Below are positions 1 to 7,803 of a stretch of 32,455 bases of DNA, piece by piece (the first letter of the stretch is position 1; the number at the start of each line of letters is the position of its first letter). The notes beneath the pieces were generated by a model. It was given only the letters and a program-made list of their open reading frames with translations, was not told the origin of the DNA and searched no databases. Where the stretch lies: the NCBI RefSeq assembly GCF_001579175.1, contig NZ_KQ970759.1, positions 707,737-740,191 on the forward strand. Direction: 5' to 3'. A program made the translations under genes and the position numbers. The DNA is from Streptococcus oralis. Its GTDB lineage: Bacteria; Bacillota; Bacilli; Lactobacillales; Streptococcaceae.

Positions 1-60
1 GTGATTGATTTAGACGCATGTTGCAATCACTCAAATAACTTAATCATAAAGCAATCTAAG

Positions 61-230
61 TAACTAAGGCCAAATCCTATACGGTCTTTGGCTTGGCGCT
101 TTACTAGTCTTCATTTCAACTGGACGGACTTTTCAGTTAACGGTCCAAATTGTCTGGTTTTAGCTACTGGATACCTGTTCTGCTCGCCTAGTGACTTAGT
201 TGAAAAGCGAAAATTTCTTTCGCTTTTCTT
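61..230 (+). ncRNA. Candidate structured RNA ending in an intrinsic terminator
   Basis: No convincing gene lies in 1-266. Positions 62-68 (AACTAAG) and 195-201 (CTTAGTT) are perfectly complementary and would close a domain of about 140 nt. Inside it GCCAAA/TTTGGC and TGGAC/GTCCA can form hairpins. A terminator follows the closing stem directly. That layout fits a riboswitch-like leader or an independent small RNA ahead of the small membrane protein at 267. I see no strong promoter upstream and do not recognise a known riboswitch class, so the identity is open. Confidence 0.35.
202..230 (+). terminator. Intrinsic terminator upstream of the small membrane protein
   Basis: The arms GAAAAGCGAAA and TTTCGCTTTTC flank a short loop and are followed by a T-rich end. 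It would end transcripts entering from the left, or act as the expression platform of the structured leader just before it. Confidence 0.6.
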
Positions 231-266
231 ATGCCTTCAATTTTTTATCAAATCAGGGGAGATTTT

Positions 267-512
267 ATGAGCCAGTACGCTTATATCTTAGTTCTTATCA
301 GTCTTGTCGTTCTTTTTCTTATCAATAAATACGAAAAAGAAAAACTTCAGAAACTCCTTCAGGAGCAGCTTTTAAAAGACGAAACTTTCAAAGCAGATAT
401 CCACGAAAGAATCCAAACAACAGAGAATATCAATGACGTCATCGCCTACATCAACAAGGCCTATCGTTTGGGACTCATGCTTTCCAAGGAAATCACTGAG
501 CAACTCAAATAA
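267..512 (+). CDS. Small membrane-anchored protein of unknown function (81 aa)
   Basis: The ATG at 267 follows an AGGGGAG ribosome site at a good distance. An in-frame start 36 nt upstream has no such site, so the shorter form is chosen. Residues 4-20 form one N-terminal membrane segment. The rest is a charged helical cytoplasmic tail (KYEKEKLQKLLQEQLLKDE) with coiled-coil character, then a short C-terminal helix. The gene stands alone between two terminators. I do not recognise a named family; similar short membrane-anchored proteins are common in streptococci. Function unknown. Confidence 0.75.
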   Translation: MSQYAYILVLISLVVLFLINKYEKEKLQKLLQEQLLKDETFKADIHERIQTTENINDVIAYINKAYRLGLMLSKEITEQLK

Positions 513-515
513 TCA

Positions 516-546
516 AAATCCGAGAAGTCTTCTTCTCGGATTTTTC
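516..546 (+). terminator. Intrinsic terminator
   Basis: AATCCGAGAAG pairs with CTTCTCGGATT across a 4-nt loop and runs into TTTTT. It ends the 81-aa membrane protein transcript. Confidence 0.85.
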
Positions 547-602
547 TCTTCTTTATGAAACGGCTAAAGATTCCTATTAGATTTTAAACAAATAAAGTAG
601 AA

Positions 603-625
603 GAAAAAGTTAGGCCGAAGCTTAA
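603..625 (-). terminator. nrdI terminator overlapping its stop codon
   Basis: On the minus strand GTTAAGC-TTCG-GCCTAAC is followed by TTTTTCTT. The UUCG tetraloop hairpin starts inside the last codons of nrdI, so the stop codon lies in the stem. Confidence 0.75.
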
Positions 626-1086
626 CTTTCCAATCCATATAAGTCCGCGATAATCGCTGCAACCTTTTTAATATCTCCCAGCATGCCTCTCATTTCAAAA
701 TCTGCTAGAACGGGGAAACCAAAACGCTGGCTGTACTGCTTGGCAGTCAAACAGTATTGGTTATTAAAATTGCGATTACCAGATCCCACTACACCATAAC
801 ACTTACTAGCATTGTCTCCATAGGCGATAAAATCACCCACTGGAGTCGTCAGGATCTCAACATCGCCGTTGTCGACACCATTTCCACCTTCCAGATAGGT
901 CGGTAAGAAAGCGACATAGGGATGGTCCATCTCAAAGAAATCTTTCCCTTCCTTGACCAAATCCTTGATATGGATCTTTTGGACCTCAATCCCTTCGTGC
1001 TGAGATAAGAGATAGTCCTTAAGTCGGGTTACAAAACTCTCTGTATTTCCGCTCAAACTGATATAAACTAAGGATATTTTTTTCAT
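622..1086 (-). CDS. nrdI: NrdI-type flavodoxin
   Basis: NrdI is a small flavodoxin that supplies oxidant for assembly of the Mn(III)2-tyrosyl radical cofactor of class Ib ribonucleotide reductase (NrdF). The 154-aa product has the N-terminal FMN phosphate-binding loop SLSGNTESF (about residues 10-18), an acidic/glycine loop (LEGGNGVDNGD) and the family motif GSGNRNFNNQYC (about 101-112). The ATG is preceded by CGAGG. No nrdE, nrdF or nrdH is in the window, so it is a solitary gene here. It sits between two terminators, downstream of an integral membrane protein on the same strand. I see no strong promoter of its own and it may depend partly on readthrough. The length is somewhat greater than short NrdI proteins, as is usual for streptococcal forms. 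Confidence 0.9.
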   Translation of the reverse strand: MKKISLVYISLSGNTESFVTRLKDYLLSQHEGIEVQKIHIKDLVKEGKDFFEMDHPYVAFLPTYLEGGNGVDNGDVEILTTPVGDFIAYGDNASKCYGVVGSGNRNFNNQYCLTAKQYSQRFGFPVLADFEMRGMLGDIKKVAAIIADLYGLES

Positions 1087-1114
1087 ATTGACCTCGATTT
1101 TTATTTTTGGATAT

Positions 1115-1154
1115 TAAAAGAACTACCAAGATTGTAACTTGATAGTTCTCTTTT
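1115..1154 (-). terminator. Intrinsic terminator between the four-TM protein and nrdI
   Basis: On the minus strand AGAACTATCAAG pairs with CTTGGTAGTTCT (one mismatch or wobble) across a 7-nt loop, followed by TTTT. Confidence 0.75.
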
Positions 1155-1162
1155 GTCAATAC

Positions 1163-1696
1163 TTAGGCAACTTCCTCTGCTTCGGCTTCCTCAGCCAAAT
1201 CTTTTTGTTGGCGCCACATCTTGTAAAGGACTAAAGCTAAAAAGAGGACATTGATAATCATGAACAAAATAACGGTTCCTTTTGCTAATGTGCCTATTCC
1301 TAAGCCTAGGGTATCATCTTTGATCAATTGAAGTGCATCTTGAATGTTCACAAAAGAATAGACCAAACCAACAATCGCTAGCAAAAGATAGCCAAGATAA
1401 GCATAGTTTGCAAATTGGACGTTTTTACGAACTAAGAACACAAAGGCTACCACAACTAAAATGGCAGATAAAACAATCAAAACTACATTAAAAATTGAGT
1501 GCGATGATGCTGTTACTTGGTAGGTATAGTTAACCGTGTCTTCTATTTGCTGAGCAGTAAGAGATCCACTATTAGATAGGTTAGCACGTAGAACTTCTTT
1601 GCTAGGGACTGGGCCCAAGATGCCAAATAATGACGAAGCAGAAATGAGTGCTGATAGAACTAACAAAATCCAGAGATAAATTGGTTTCTTTTTCAT
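1163..1696 (-). CDS. Four-TM integral membrane protein, unknown function
   Basis: The 177-aa product has hydrophobic segments at about 7-27, 69-89, 97-117 and 139-161. An extracytoplasmic loop lies between the first two, and the acidic C-terminus EEAEAEEVA is probably cytoplasmic. The start is supported by AGGAGG 7 nt upstream. It has its own extended -10 promoter just downstream of the response-regulator gene and a clear terminator behind it, so it is a monocistronic unit. I do not recognise a named family and cannot assign a function. Confidence 0.8.
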   Translation of the reverse strand: MKKKPIYLWILLVLSALISASSLFGILGPVPSKEVLRANLSNSGSLTAQQIEDTVNYTYQVTASSHSIFNVVLIVLSAILVVVAFVFLVRKNVQFANYAYLGYLLLAIVGLVYSFVNIQDALQLIKDDTLGLGIGTLAKGTVILFMIINVLFLALVLYKMWRQQKDLAEEAEAEEVA

Positions 1697-1723
1697 ATTA
1701 TCCTCCTATAAAACCTTTTGGAC

Positions 1724-1752
1724 ATTATAGCATTTTTCGTACAGAAATACAA
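1724..1752 (-). promoter_or_regulatory. Promoter of the four-TM protein
   Basis: On the minus strand TTGTAT, a 17-nt spacer and TATAAT, with TGC before the -10 (extended -10). The start site would lie about 20 nt before the AGGAGG. Confidence 0.7.
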
Positions 1753-1755
1753 TTC

Positions 1756-3042
1756 TTACAGGCCTGTCTCGACTTGTTTTCGGTAAGCTTTTGGTGATTT
1801 TCCGCACAATTTACGGAAAACTTTGTAAAAATAGCCGACATTACTGTAACCAACGGCATAGCAAACATCTTCAATACTATCATTGGTTGAAAGCAAGAGC
1901 TGTTGCGCTGCCTTAATTCGCTGTTTGTTGAGCAGTTCTGCAAAGGTCGAGTTGGTTTCTCGCTTGATCAGCTGACCGAGGTAGACTGGGTTGATAAAGA
2001 GATCCTTGCTAATATCCTTAAGTGAGAGCTCTTTTTGATAATCGCGGCCGATCACCTCTAGAACACTGACCACATTTTCATTCATACGATACTGGCCAAA
2101 GAACTTGGTCAAGGTTGCTTTGATGTAGGCAACCAATTCTTCAAAGGAGTTAATAGCATGGATGGCTTTGACAATCTCTGTCATATCATCCGCTTTTAGA
2201 TGCTCAAACAAGTGGAAGACATCCATGACAAATTGGGTGAAGAGTTGTTTGGTGATAGCCACGCGCGGTGTATTCTCTAAGACAACCTTCTCCAGCAGGG
2301 TCAATTCTTCGATGATTTGATTGATATTTCCTTGGATAATCACGCGATAAATCGGTTCGTAATAAGCAAATAGACTCTCGGATTTTTCTAGATTGACAGA
2401 ACCGTAAAAGAGGGCTTTTTCTGCGTTGATCTTCCATTTTTCAAAGGCTTGTTGGTAGGGTGCTACAAAGGGCGTTACTACGATTCCATCTAGTGGTTGA
2501 TCAGAGATAAAAATCTGCCAGTCTTGACCTAAAACATAGTAAGGAATAGTGAAAGAACCTTGTTTTTCCTTGGAAAGACCTATCCACCAGTTGTCTTTAC
2601 CTGCTAAGAAGTTGACAAAGCCTTCTTCATCCAATTCTTGGCTGAGAGTCTGACTCTGCTCCACCTTTTCCTGAAGTTGACTCGCAATTTTTTCTAATAA
2701 ATGACTCAACTCCACCTTATCCACTGGCTTCACTAGATAATCTACGACACTCAGGTTCATTGCTTTCTTGACATAGTCAAACTCCTGATAGCCAGACAGC
2801 AAGATATAATAGGCATCCGGAAGAATCTCCTTCATCTCCTTGATCATCTCCAGCCCTGTTTTATCCGGCATATTGACATCCGAAATAATTACATCAACCG
2901 GATGATGCTTGACATAACCCAGAGCATCGTCGGCATGATTGGCTGTTGCGACAACTTTCATATCCCATTTTTCAAAGGGAATCAAGCGCTTGAGCCCCTC
3001 TGTCACCATGTACTCGTCGTCTACTAATAAAACTTTATACAT
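1756..3042 (-). CDS. YesN-type response regulator with AraC DNA-binding domain (RR07-like)
   Basis: This is the response regulator of the two-component pair. Residues 1-120 are a receiver domain with acidic pocket D8/D9, phospho-acceptor D55 (VIISDVNMPD) and K105 (LVKPVD). A linker of about 200 residues follows, and the last 100 residues form two AraC-type helix-turn-helix motifs (LSLKDISKDLFINPVYLGQLIK and a second ending AYRKQ). At 428 aa it matches the YesN group. It starts 11 nt after the kinase gene with an AAAGGG site, so the two are cotranscribed with the DUF624 gene. It resembles the protein I know as pneumococcal RR07. YesMN-type pairs usually control carbohydrate uptake or glycan use. 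No sugar transporter adjoins it, so targets must lie elsewhere. Confidence 0.9.
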   Translation of the reverse strand: MYKVLLVDDEYMVTEGLKRLIPFEKWDMKVVATANHADDALGYVKHHPVDVIISDVNMPDKTGLEMIKEMKEILPDAYYILLSGYQEFDYVKKAMNLSVVDYLVKPVDKVELSHLLEKIASQLQEKVEQSQTLSQELDEEGFVNFLAGKDNWWIGLSKEKQGSFTIPYYVLGQDWQIFISDQPLDGIVVTPFVAPYQQAFEKWKINAEKALFYGSVNLEKSESLFAYYEPIYRVIIQGNINQIIEELTLLEKVVLENTPRVAITKQLFTQFVMDVFHLFEHLKADDMTEIVKAIHAINSFEELVAYIKATLTKFFGQYRMNENVVSVLEVIGRDYQKELSLKDISKDLFINPVYLGQLIKRETNSTFAELLNKQRIKAAQQLLLSTNDSIEDVCYAVGYSNVGYFYKVFRKLCGKSPKAYRKQVETGL

Positions 3043-3053
3043 TTCTACCCTTT

Positions 3054-4700
3054 CTATTCATCCTGGATAGTGATTCGATAGCGAACACCTTCTTGCTCAG
3101 CTGACTCTACACTGATTTGGTAGCGATCCCCAAAATAGAGGACAAAGCGTTCGTGTACATTCACTATTCCGATTGACTGCCGCTCACCGCTGTAGCTTGC
3201 TTCGTGCTCAAAACTTCTCTGAGCTAATTTCTCTTGCAAGGCAGCTAATTTTTCAGCAGGCATGCCACGACCATTATCGACTACCAGGATTTCAACAAAT
3301 CCCTCACCCTTCAAGACCTTGATGCTGATGACATTGTCTGTTCGGCGATGATCAATACCGTGGGCAAAGTAGTTTTCGACCAATGGTTGGAGCGTGAACT
3401 TGGGAATCTTCATATTTTCTAATTCTGGCGCGATCTTAAAGCCATAAGCTACTGACTTTGGATAGCGAACCATACAGAGATAACTGTATTTACGACAAAA
3501 TTCTAGTTCTTGTTGCAAGGTCGTTTCACGCTCATCGGAGATATTGTTACGCAACAAGCTACTAAATTCATAGATAATATCCGCCAGCTCATCTTGGCTT
3601 TCCATCACTGCATACATGCGAAGAAATTCCAATGTATTATACATAAAATGCGGATTGATCTGAGCTTGCAAGGCTCGCATATTGGCATCTTTTTGGCTAA
3701 GTTCCAACTGATAAATATCGTGGATATTTTTTTCCAGTCTATCTAACATATCATTGGTTGTTTCTGAGATAAGGAGCAATTCCTGATCTTTCTCAGAGGT
3801 ATCGATGCGAAGTCCCTCTTCTCCTTGGGCAATAACCTGAATAGACTCGACCAAGTCCACCACCTGCTTTTGATATTTTGAAAAGGTCTGTCTCAGAGTG
3901 ATATACAAAATGATGATAAAGAGAATACTTAGTCCAATAATGACAGCAGAACTAGTCAACGTTCCCTTAAGAACAAAATCCTTAGGGACGGCTACACGAA
4001 CTTGATAGCCATGAGAGGTGACTCCTACAAGCCAGTTCTCCCGCTCTGCTGACACCTTCTCCCCAAGCTGAAACATCTCCGTATCAAAAGGCGAAGTCAC
4101 CGTCACAGCCATTGGGGTGTTGCCTCGGGTATTGTCAATAGCTCCACGTAAGACATCTGGGGATAAAGAGATGTAGATCACTCCTAAATCCTGGTCAGAA
4201 ACGGGATCAGATACAGGAATGGCAAAACTATTAGGAGCTGGTTTGAAATTTTCTGCTGGAATTTTCTCTCCACTTCGTTTCCCTCTAGTTGAAACAAAAA
4301 CTTCTTTGTAATCTTGGAGGACAATTGCTACCCCTGTCACAAAATCATTACGAACATAGAGATCGTCGATATTTTCATACAAGGATACCGAGATATAAGG
4401 CGAAGCCTTGCGCTCTAATTGCCAATAAAAATAGTCTGGCGTACTGAGACTAAAGTACTTGTAAATCCCTTCGATACGAGCCTGATTTTCAACCAAAGTC
4501 TGGGCAAGCCGAGTCGACTCTCTATGGTAATATTCAATCTCACTTACTGTCCGAGTCGTCACGCGTTGAGCTACTCGCTGAGCTTCTTTCTCGCGCGAAT
4601 CCCAGTCAGCATAGGAAATCATCACCGCAAAACTAGCAATGATGATGATCATAACGAGGCTATAAATTCGTAAAAGAGAGTGAAGCCAAAATTCCTTCAT
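3054..4700 (-). CDS. YesM/LytS-type sensor histidine kinase (HK07-like)
   Basis: A membrane sensor kinase and partner of the regulator at 1756. From the ATG at 4700 (548 aa) it has TM1 at about 9-29, an extracellular sensor region to about 250, TM2 at 251-268, a HAMP-like linker, and the His_kinase motif QAQINPHFMYNT with phospho-accepting H351. The ATPase domain has N-box PLVENYFAHG (439-448), DNGRGM (475-480) and a GIVNVHERF box. The chosen ATG follows the stop of the upstream gene by one base (TAG-A-ATG), which suggests translational coupling. In-frame ATGs at 4724 and 4736 overlap that gene and have only weak ribosome sites, so the start is not settled. The signal sensed is unknown. Confidence 0.88.
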   Translation of the reverse strand: MKEFWLHSLLRIYSLVMIIIIASFAVMISYADWDSREKEAQRVAQRVTTRTVSEIEYYHRESTRLAQTLVENQARIEGIYKYFSLSTPDYFYWQLERKASPYISVSLYENIDDLYVRNDFVTGVAIVLQDYKEVFVSTRGKRSGEKIPAENFKPAPNSFAIPVSDPVSDQDLGVIYISLSPDVLRGAIDNTRGNTPMAVTVTSPFDTEMFQLGEKVSAERENWLVGVTSHGYQVRVAVPKDFVLKGTLTSSAVIIGLSILFIIILYITLRQTFSKYQKQVVDLVESIQVIAQGEEGLRIDTSEKDQELLLISETTNDMLDRLEKNIHDIYQLELSQKDANMRALQAQINPHFMYNTLEFLRMYAVMESQDELADIIYEFSSLLRNNISDERETTLQQELEFCRKYSYLCMVRYPKSVAYGFKIAPELENMKIPKFTLQPLVENYFAHGIDHRRTDNVISIKVLKGEGFVEILVVDNGRGMPAEKLAALQEKLAQRSFEHEASYSGERQSIGIVNVHERFVLYFGDRYQISVESAEQEGVRYRITIQDE

Positions 4701-4701
4701 T

Positions 4702-5316
4702 CTATTTTGTCGCCAATTTTTCATGGATACTTTCATAAATAGGTTCCAACATATCACTGATAAAGAAATGCCACACACCAATTCCTACAAAAAAGAGGAG
4801 AGCAGGCATATAGTAACCAACTCCTACAAGCAAGCCTGTGCCAATCAGAACCTTGGCGATTGCTGGCAAGCTCATGAAAATCCCAATAAGGGACAATTTC
4901 ACGGTATTTCGGTAGGATAAATCAAAATATACCTGAAGTTTCAAGGAAACAGTATAGGCTAGAAAGACAAGGGCCACTACAAGAACATTAAGAAAGGTTG
5001 CCAAGAGATGAAAAATAGTTTGATGGGGCAATTGAACCAAAAGATACAGACCATAAACTAATACTAGATCTACAAATACAAAACTATAGAAAGCGAGGTT
5101 GCTCTTGACAAAGTTACTCTTATAGAGTTCCCAAGCTTCTTTCAAACTATAAGCTCGATAAGTATAACCGTGCTCAGCATATAAACTCATAAGGGTTGCA
5201 CTAGCTGGTGCCAAACCAAAGACCACACCTCCTGCTAGTGTGAATAACCAGAAAAAAGCCGTCACAATCATTCCTAAAAAGAAACGATTAAAGACGAATT
5301 CTAGAAATTTTCCCAT
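4702..5316 (-). CDS. DUF624 (YesL-family) membrane protein, first gene of the two-component operon
   Basis: The 204-aa protein has about five membrane segments (roughly 10-32, 75-95, 105-128, 140-160, 163-185). The N-terminal pattern FNRFFLGMIVTAFFWLF and the following GLAPASATL are typical of DUF624/YesL proteins, which are found next to YesMN-type systems and carbohydrate loci. The start at 5316 is set by GGAGG 7-8 nt upstream; the in-frame TTG 15 nt earlier lacks support. It is the promoter-proximal gene of the operon, with the kinase directly after its stop. Its biochemical role is unknown; an accessory membrane function in signalling or sugar uptake is an inference. Confidence 0.85.
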   Translation of the reverse strand: MGKFLEFVFNRFFLGMIVTAFFWLFTLAGGVVFGLAPASATLMSLYAEHGYTYRAYSLKEAWELYKSNFVKSNLAFYSFVFVDLVLVYGLYLLVQLPHQTIFHLLATFLNVLVVALVFLAYTVSLKLQVYFDLSYRNTVKLSLIGIFMSLPAIAKVLIGTGLLVGVGYYMPALLFFVGIGVWHFFISDMLEPIYESIHEKLATK

Positions 5317-5345
5317 GATATCCTCCTTCAAACAACTGTGTAACT

Positions 5346-5374
5346 ATTATATCATATTTCAAACGTTTTCAAAA
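5346..5374 (-). promoter_or_regulatory. Promoter of the DUF624-kinase-regulator operon with a cre-like site
   Basis: The -10 TATAAT is at 5346-5351 on the minus strand; the -35 (TTGAAA/TTTTGA) is weak. The near-palindrome TTCAAACGTTTTCAAA at 5358-5373 fills the -35 and spacer. It resembles the catabolite-responsive element (TGnnAnCGnTnnCA) bound by CcpA, with mismatches. Binding there would repress the operon. Confidence 0.5.
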
Positions 5375-5388
5375 ATATAGAGTGTCCA

Positions 5389-5417
5389 TTTACAATCCTC
5401 TAAAAGCGTGATACAAT
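5389..5417 (+). promoter_or_regulatory. Promoter of the MptD-type gene
   Basis: TTTACA, a 17-nt spacer and TACAAT with TGA just upstream (extended -10). It is divergent from the two-component promoter; the two -10 elements are about 60 bp apart and share the cre-like site. Confidence 0.75.
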
Positions 5418-5449
5418 TGATTTTGTTAGTCTATATTAAGGAGAAACTC

Positions 5450-6019
5450 ATGAAGAAAAATATCTTAACCACCCTCTTAGCTGTCGTCCTCTATTTCCTC
5501 TGTCTAGGGATTGGAGTAGTACTTGGACACCTGGTTGACTCAACGGGCAATATGTTCTATGCTCCGGCTTTTTCAGCCCTTGTTGGGGGGAGCGTTTACA
5601 TGTTTCTTCTGGTAAAAGTTCCTCGTTTTGGTGCCATTTCCACTCTAGGGCTCTTTATGGCTCTCTTCTTCCTAGCTAGTAAACACGGCGCTGGAGCCTT
5701 TCTACCAGCTATCGCCTGCGGTCTTGCAGCAGATGCCACCGCTCGCCTCGGTCACTATCAGGATAAGATTAAAAATCTTTTCTCCTTCCTAGTCTTTGCT
5801 TTTAGCACAAGTGGTCCCATCCTCCTCATGTGGATCAATCCAGCATCCTACGAGGCAGCTCTCCTCGCTCGTGGAAAATCTCAGGAATACATTGACCGTA
5901 TCATGGTCGCTCCAGAGCTAGACAAAATTTTTCTCTTTGTCGCAAGCATTCTTCTTTGTGCCTTGATTGGTGCTTTGCTTGGGCAAGTCATTAGTAAAAA
6001 GTTTACACACAAAATCTAA
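5450..6019 (+). CDS. MptD-family putative ECF transporter S component
   Basis: The 189-aa protein has about five to six membrane helices. Its pattern (ALVGGSVYMFLLVKVPRFGAI, SKHGAGAFLPAIACGLAAD) matches the MptD/Trep_Strep family of proposed substrate-binding subunits of energy-coupling factor transporters. Such S components work with a shared EcfA1-EcfA2-EcfT module, and none is encoded here. The ATG at 5450 is preceded by AAGGAG; an upstream in-frame ATG at 5408 overlaps the promoter and is rejected. The gene is monocistronic, divergent from the two-component operon, and ends in a terminator shared with metI. The substrate is unknown. The shared control region suggests it may respond to the same carbon signals. 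Confidence 0.8.
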   Translation: MKKNILTTLLAVVLYFLCLGIGVVLGHLVDSTGNMFYAPAFSALVGGSVYMFLLVKVPRFGAISTLGLFMALFFLASKHGAGAFLPAIACGLAADATARLGHYQDKIKNLFSFLVFAFSTSGPILLMWINPASYEAALLARGKSQEYIDRIMVAPELDKIFLFVASILLCALIGALLGQVISKKFTHKI

Positions 6020-6023
6020 TCAC

Positions 6024-6052
6024 TAAAAAAGAGCCCTTCGGCTCTTTTTATT
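6024..6052. terminator. Bidirectional terminator between the MptD-type gene and metI
   Basis: GAGCC-CTTC-GGCTC flanked by AAAAAA on the left and TTTTTATTT on the right serves both converging transcripts. The metI stop codon lies in the T-tract. Confidence 0.9.
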
Positions 6053-6740
6053 TATGACTTAATTTCTTGGTCAAGAAATCTCCCAAGAACTGGATTGTAA
6101 AGATAATCAAGATGATAATGATAGTCGCCAAGATGGTCACATCGTGATTGTAGCGATTAAACCCATAGGCGATGGCCACGTTACCGATACCACCAGCACC
6201 AACCGCACCAGCCATTGCTGTTTCCCCAACAAGGGAAATCAAGGTCACAGTCGTCACACGAATCAAATCTGGAAGACCTTCTGATAGGTAAACACCCACG
6301 ATATCCCAAAAGGTCGCTCCGCTCGCTTGAGCTGCCTCAATGACACCGCCATCCAGCTCAGCTAAGACAACCTGCACCTGACGGGCAAAGAAGGCAAATA
6401 CCGCAAAAGAAAGTGGGACAAGGGCTGCATTTGGCCCGATACTAGTCTTGACAATCAAGTGAGAAAGTGGTGACATAATTGCCAAGAGGATGATGAAGGG
6501 AACCGCACGGAAAATAGAGGTAATCTTGTCTAAAATCCAGAAGATAACCTTATTTTCCAAGACACCGCCTGGCGCTGTCAAGACAAGGAAAAGACCTGCC
6601 ACCAGTCCCAAGAATCCTCCGATAATGAAGGAAAGAACTGTCATATAAAGAGTAAGGTAAATAGCTGTTCCCCAGCCTGCCTGACCAGACCAGCCCATCT
6701 TGTAGACATTTGGCAAGTAAGTTTGAATCAAGTCTGTCAT
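6048..6740 (-). CDS. metI: Methionine ABC transporter permease MetI
   Basis: This is the membrane subunit of the methionine importer MetNIQ. The 230-aa protein has five to six membrane helices and the EAA-type coupling loop DGGVIEAAQASGATFWDIVGVYLSEGLPDLI, seen around residues 128-158, which docks on the ATPase MetN. The C-terminal part FNRYNHDVTILATIIIILI is typical of MetI. It starts 1 nt after the metN stop, so the two are translationally linked. It is the last gene of the operon metQ-M20 peptidase-metN-metI and is followed by the shared terminator. Confidence 0.93.
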   Translation of the reverse strand: MTDLIQTYLPNVYKMGWSGQAGWGTAIYLTLYMTVLSFIIGGFLGLVAGLFLVLTAPGGVLENKVIFWILDKITSIFRAVPFIILLAIMSPLSHLIVKTSIGPNAALVPLSFAVFAFFARQVQVVLAELDGGVIEAAQASGATFWDIVGVYLSEGLPDLIRVTTVTLISLVGETAMAGAVGAGGIGNVAIAYGFNRYNHDVTILATIIIILIIFTIQFLGDFLTKKLSHK

Positions 6741-6741
6741 T

Positions 6742-7803
6742 TTACTGTCCTCCCTTCAGTACTTTTAACTGGACACCCGCTTGACGGATAGCTTCTTGAG
6801 CACCTGCTAGCGCTGATTTTTCACCGGACAAGACCACAACCAATTCTCCGACTGGGGTGCCATCGAGGATTTCAATATTCCCATAGAGAATATTAGCTGT
6901 TACTTGGTAATGTTTATACAATTCATTCAAAAGTGGTTCGTCTGTCGAAGCCCCTGCATACTTGAGTTGCACTAAGATACTGTTCTCAGATAAATGTTCT
7001 ACGATTTCTTGCTTCTCAATCTTAACCATAGCTTCGTCAATTCCTGTGGCTGTTGAGATGAAGTCTTGAGTCAAAGGTTGTTTAGGGTCTGAGAAGATTT
7101 CAAGGACACTGCCTTCTTCAATCAAACGACCATCCTGCATAACTGCCACACGATTAGCAATGTCTTTGACAATCTGCATTTCGTGTGTAATCAGGACAAC
7201 GGTCAAGCCTAATTTTTGGTTCAAATCTTGCAACAAGGCCAAAATCTGCTTGGTTGTCTTAGGGTCAAGAGCAGAGGTTGACTCATCTGAAATCAAAATT
7301 TTCGGATCATTGGCCAAGGCACGCGCAATGGCCACACGCTGTTTTTGCCCTCCAGATAGTTGTGAAGGATAGTTTTCAGCACGATCTGCCAAACCAACCA
7401 AGTCTAACAACTTAGCAACTTTTGCTTTCTTTTCTTCCTTGCTGAGTCCAGAGTGTTTAAGGGCAAAGGCTACATTTTCCTCTGCTGTTTTTTGACTCAT
7501 GAGGTTGAAATGCTGGAAAATCATCCCGATATCTTGACGTTTGCGACGCAACTGCTCTGCCGTCAAGGTCACCTTGCCGTCAAAAATCACATCGTCGTCA
7601 ATGGTAATTTTGCCTGCAGATGGTTTTTGCAGGAGGTTAATCACCCGGACTAGAGTGGATTTTCCTGCTCCAGAATATCCTACGATTCCGTAGATATCCC
7701 CTTCTTGGATGTGAATGGTCACATCCTTGACTGCTGTGATGGTTCTCTTCTTTTGGTGAAAAGTCACATCGATCTGATCTAACTTGATAATATCTCTACT
7801 CAT
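6742..7803 (-). CDS. metN: Methionine ABC transporter ATP-binding protein MetN
   Basis: This is the ATPase of the MetNIQ importer. The 353-aa protein has Walker [10 protein letters not shown] (42-50), Q-loop, ABC signature LSGGQKQR (149-156), Walker B with [12 protein letters not shown] (169-180) and the H-loop in VLITHEM. The C-terminal 90 residues or so form the NIL domain, which binds methionine and mediates substrate (trans) inhibition in MetN proteins. Its first 8 nt overlap the end of the M20 peptidase gene, and GAGGAG lies about 13 nt upstream of the ATG. It is cotranscribed with metQ, the peptidase gene and metI under a MET-box. Confidence 0.95.
   Translation of the reverse strand: MSRDIIKLDQIDVTFHQKKRTITAVKDVTIHIQEGDIYGIVGYSGAGKSTLVRVINLLQKPSAGKITIDDDVIFDGKVTLTAEQLRRKRQDIGMIFQHFNLMSQKTAEENVAFALKHSGLSKEEKKAKVAKLLDLVGLADRAENYPSQLSGGQKQRVAIARALANDPKILISDESTSALDPKTTKQILALLQDLNQKLGLTVVLITHEMQIVKDIANRVAVMQDGRLIEEGSVLEIFSDPKQPLTQDFISTATGIDEAMVKIEKQEIVEHLSENSILVQLKYAGASTDEPLLNELYKHYQVTANILYGNIEILDGTPVGELVVVLSGEKSALAGAQEAIRQAGVQLKVLKGGQ

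Noticed and set aside
1-63. Open plus-strand frame from the window edge to TAA at 61-63 (about 20 codons)
   Set aside because: It could be the tail of a gene, but it is too short to judge, the residues match nothing I recognise, and it runs into the base of the proposed RNA closing stem.
88-270. 60-codon plus-strand ORF
   Set aside because: It crosses the terminator hairpin, has no ribosome site, and has an unprotein-like composition.
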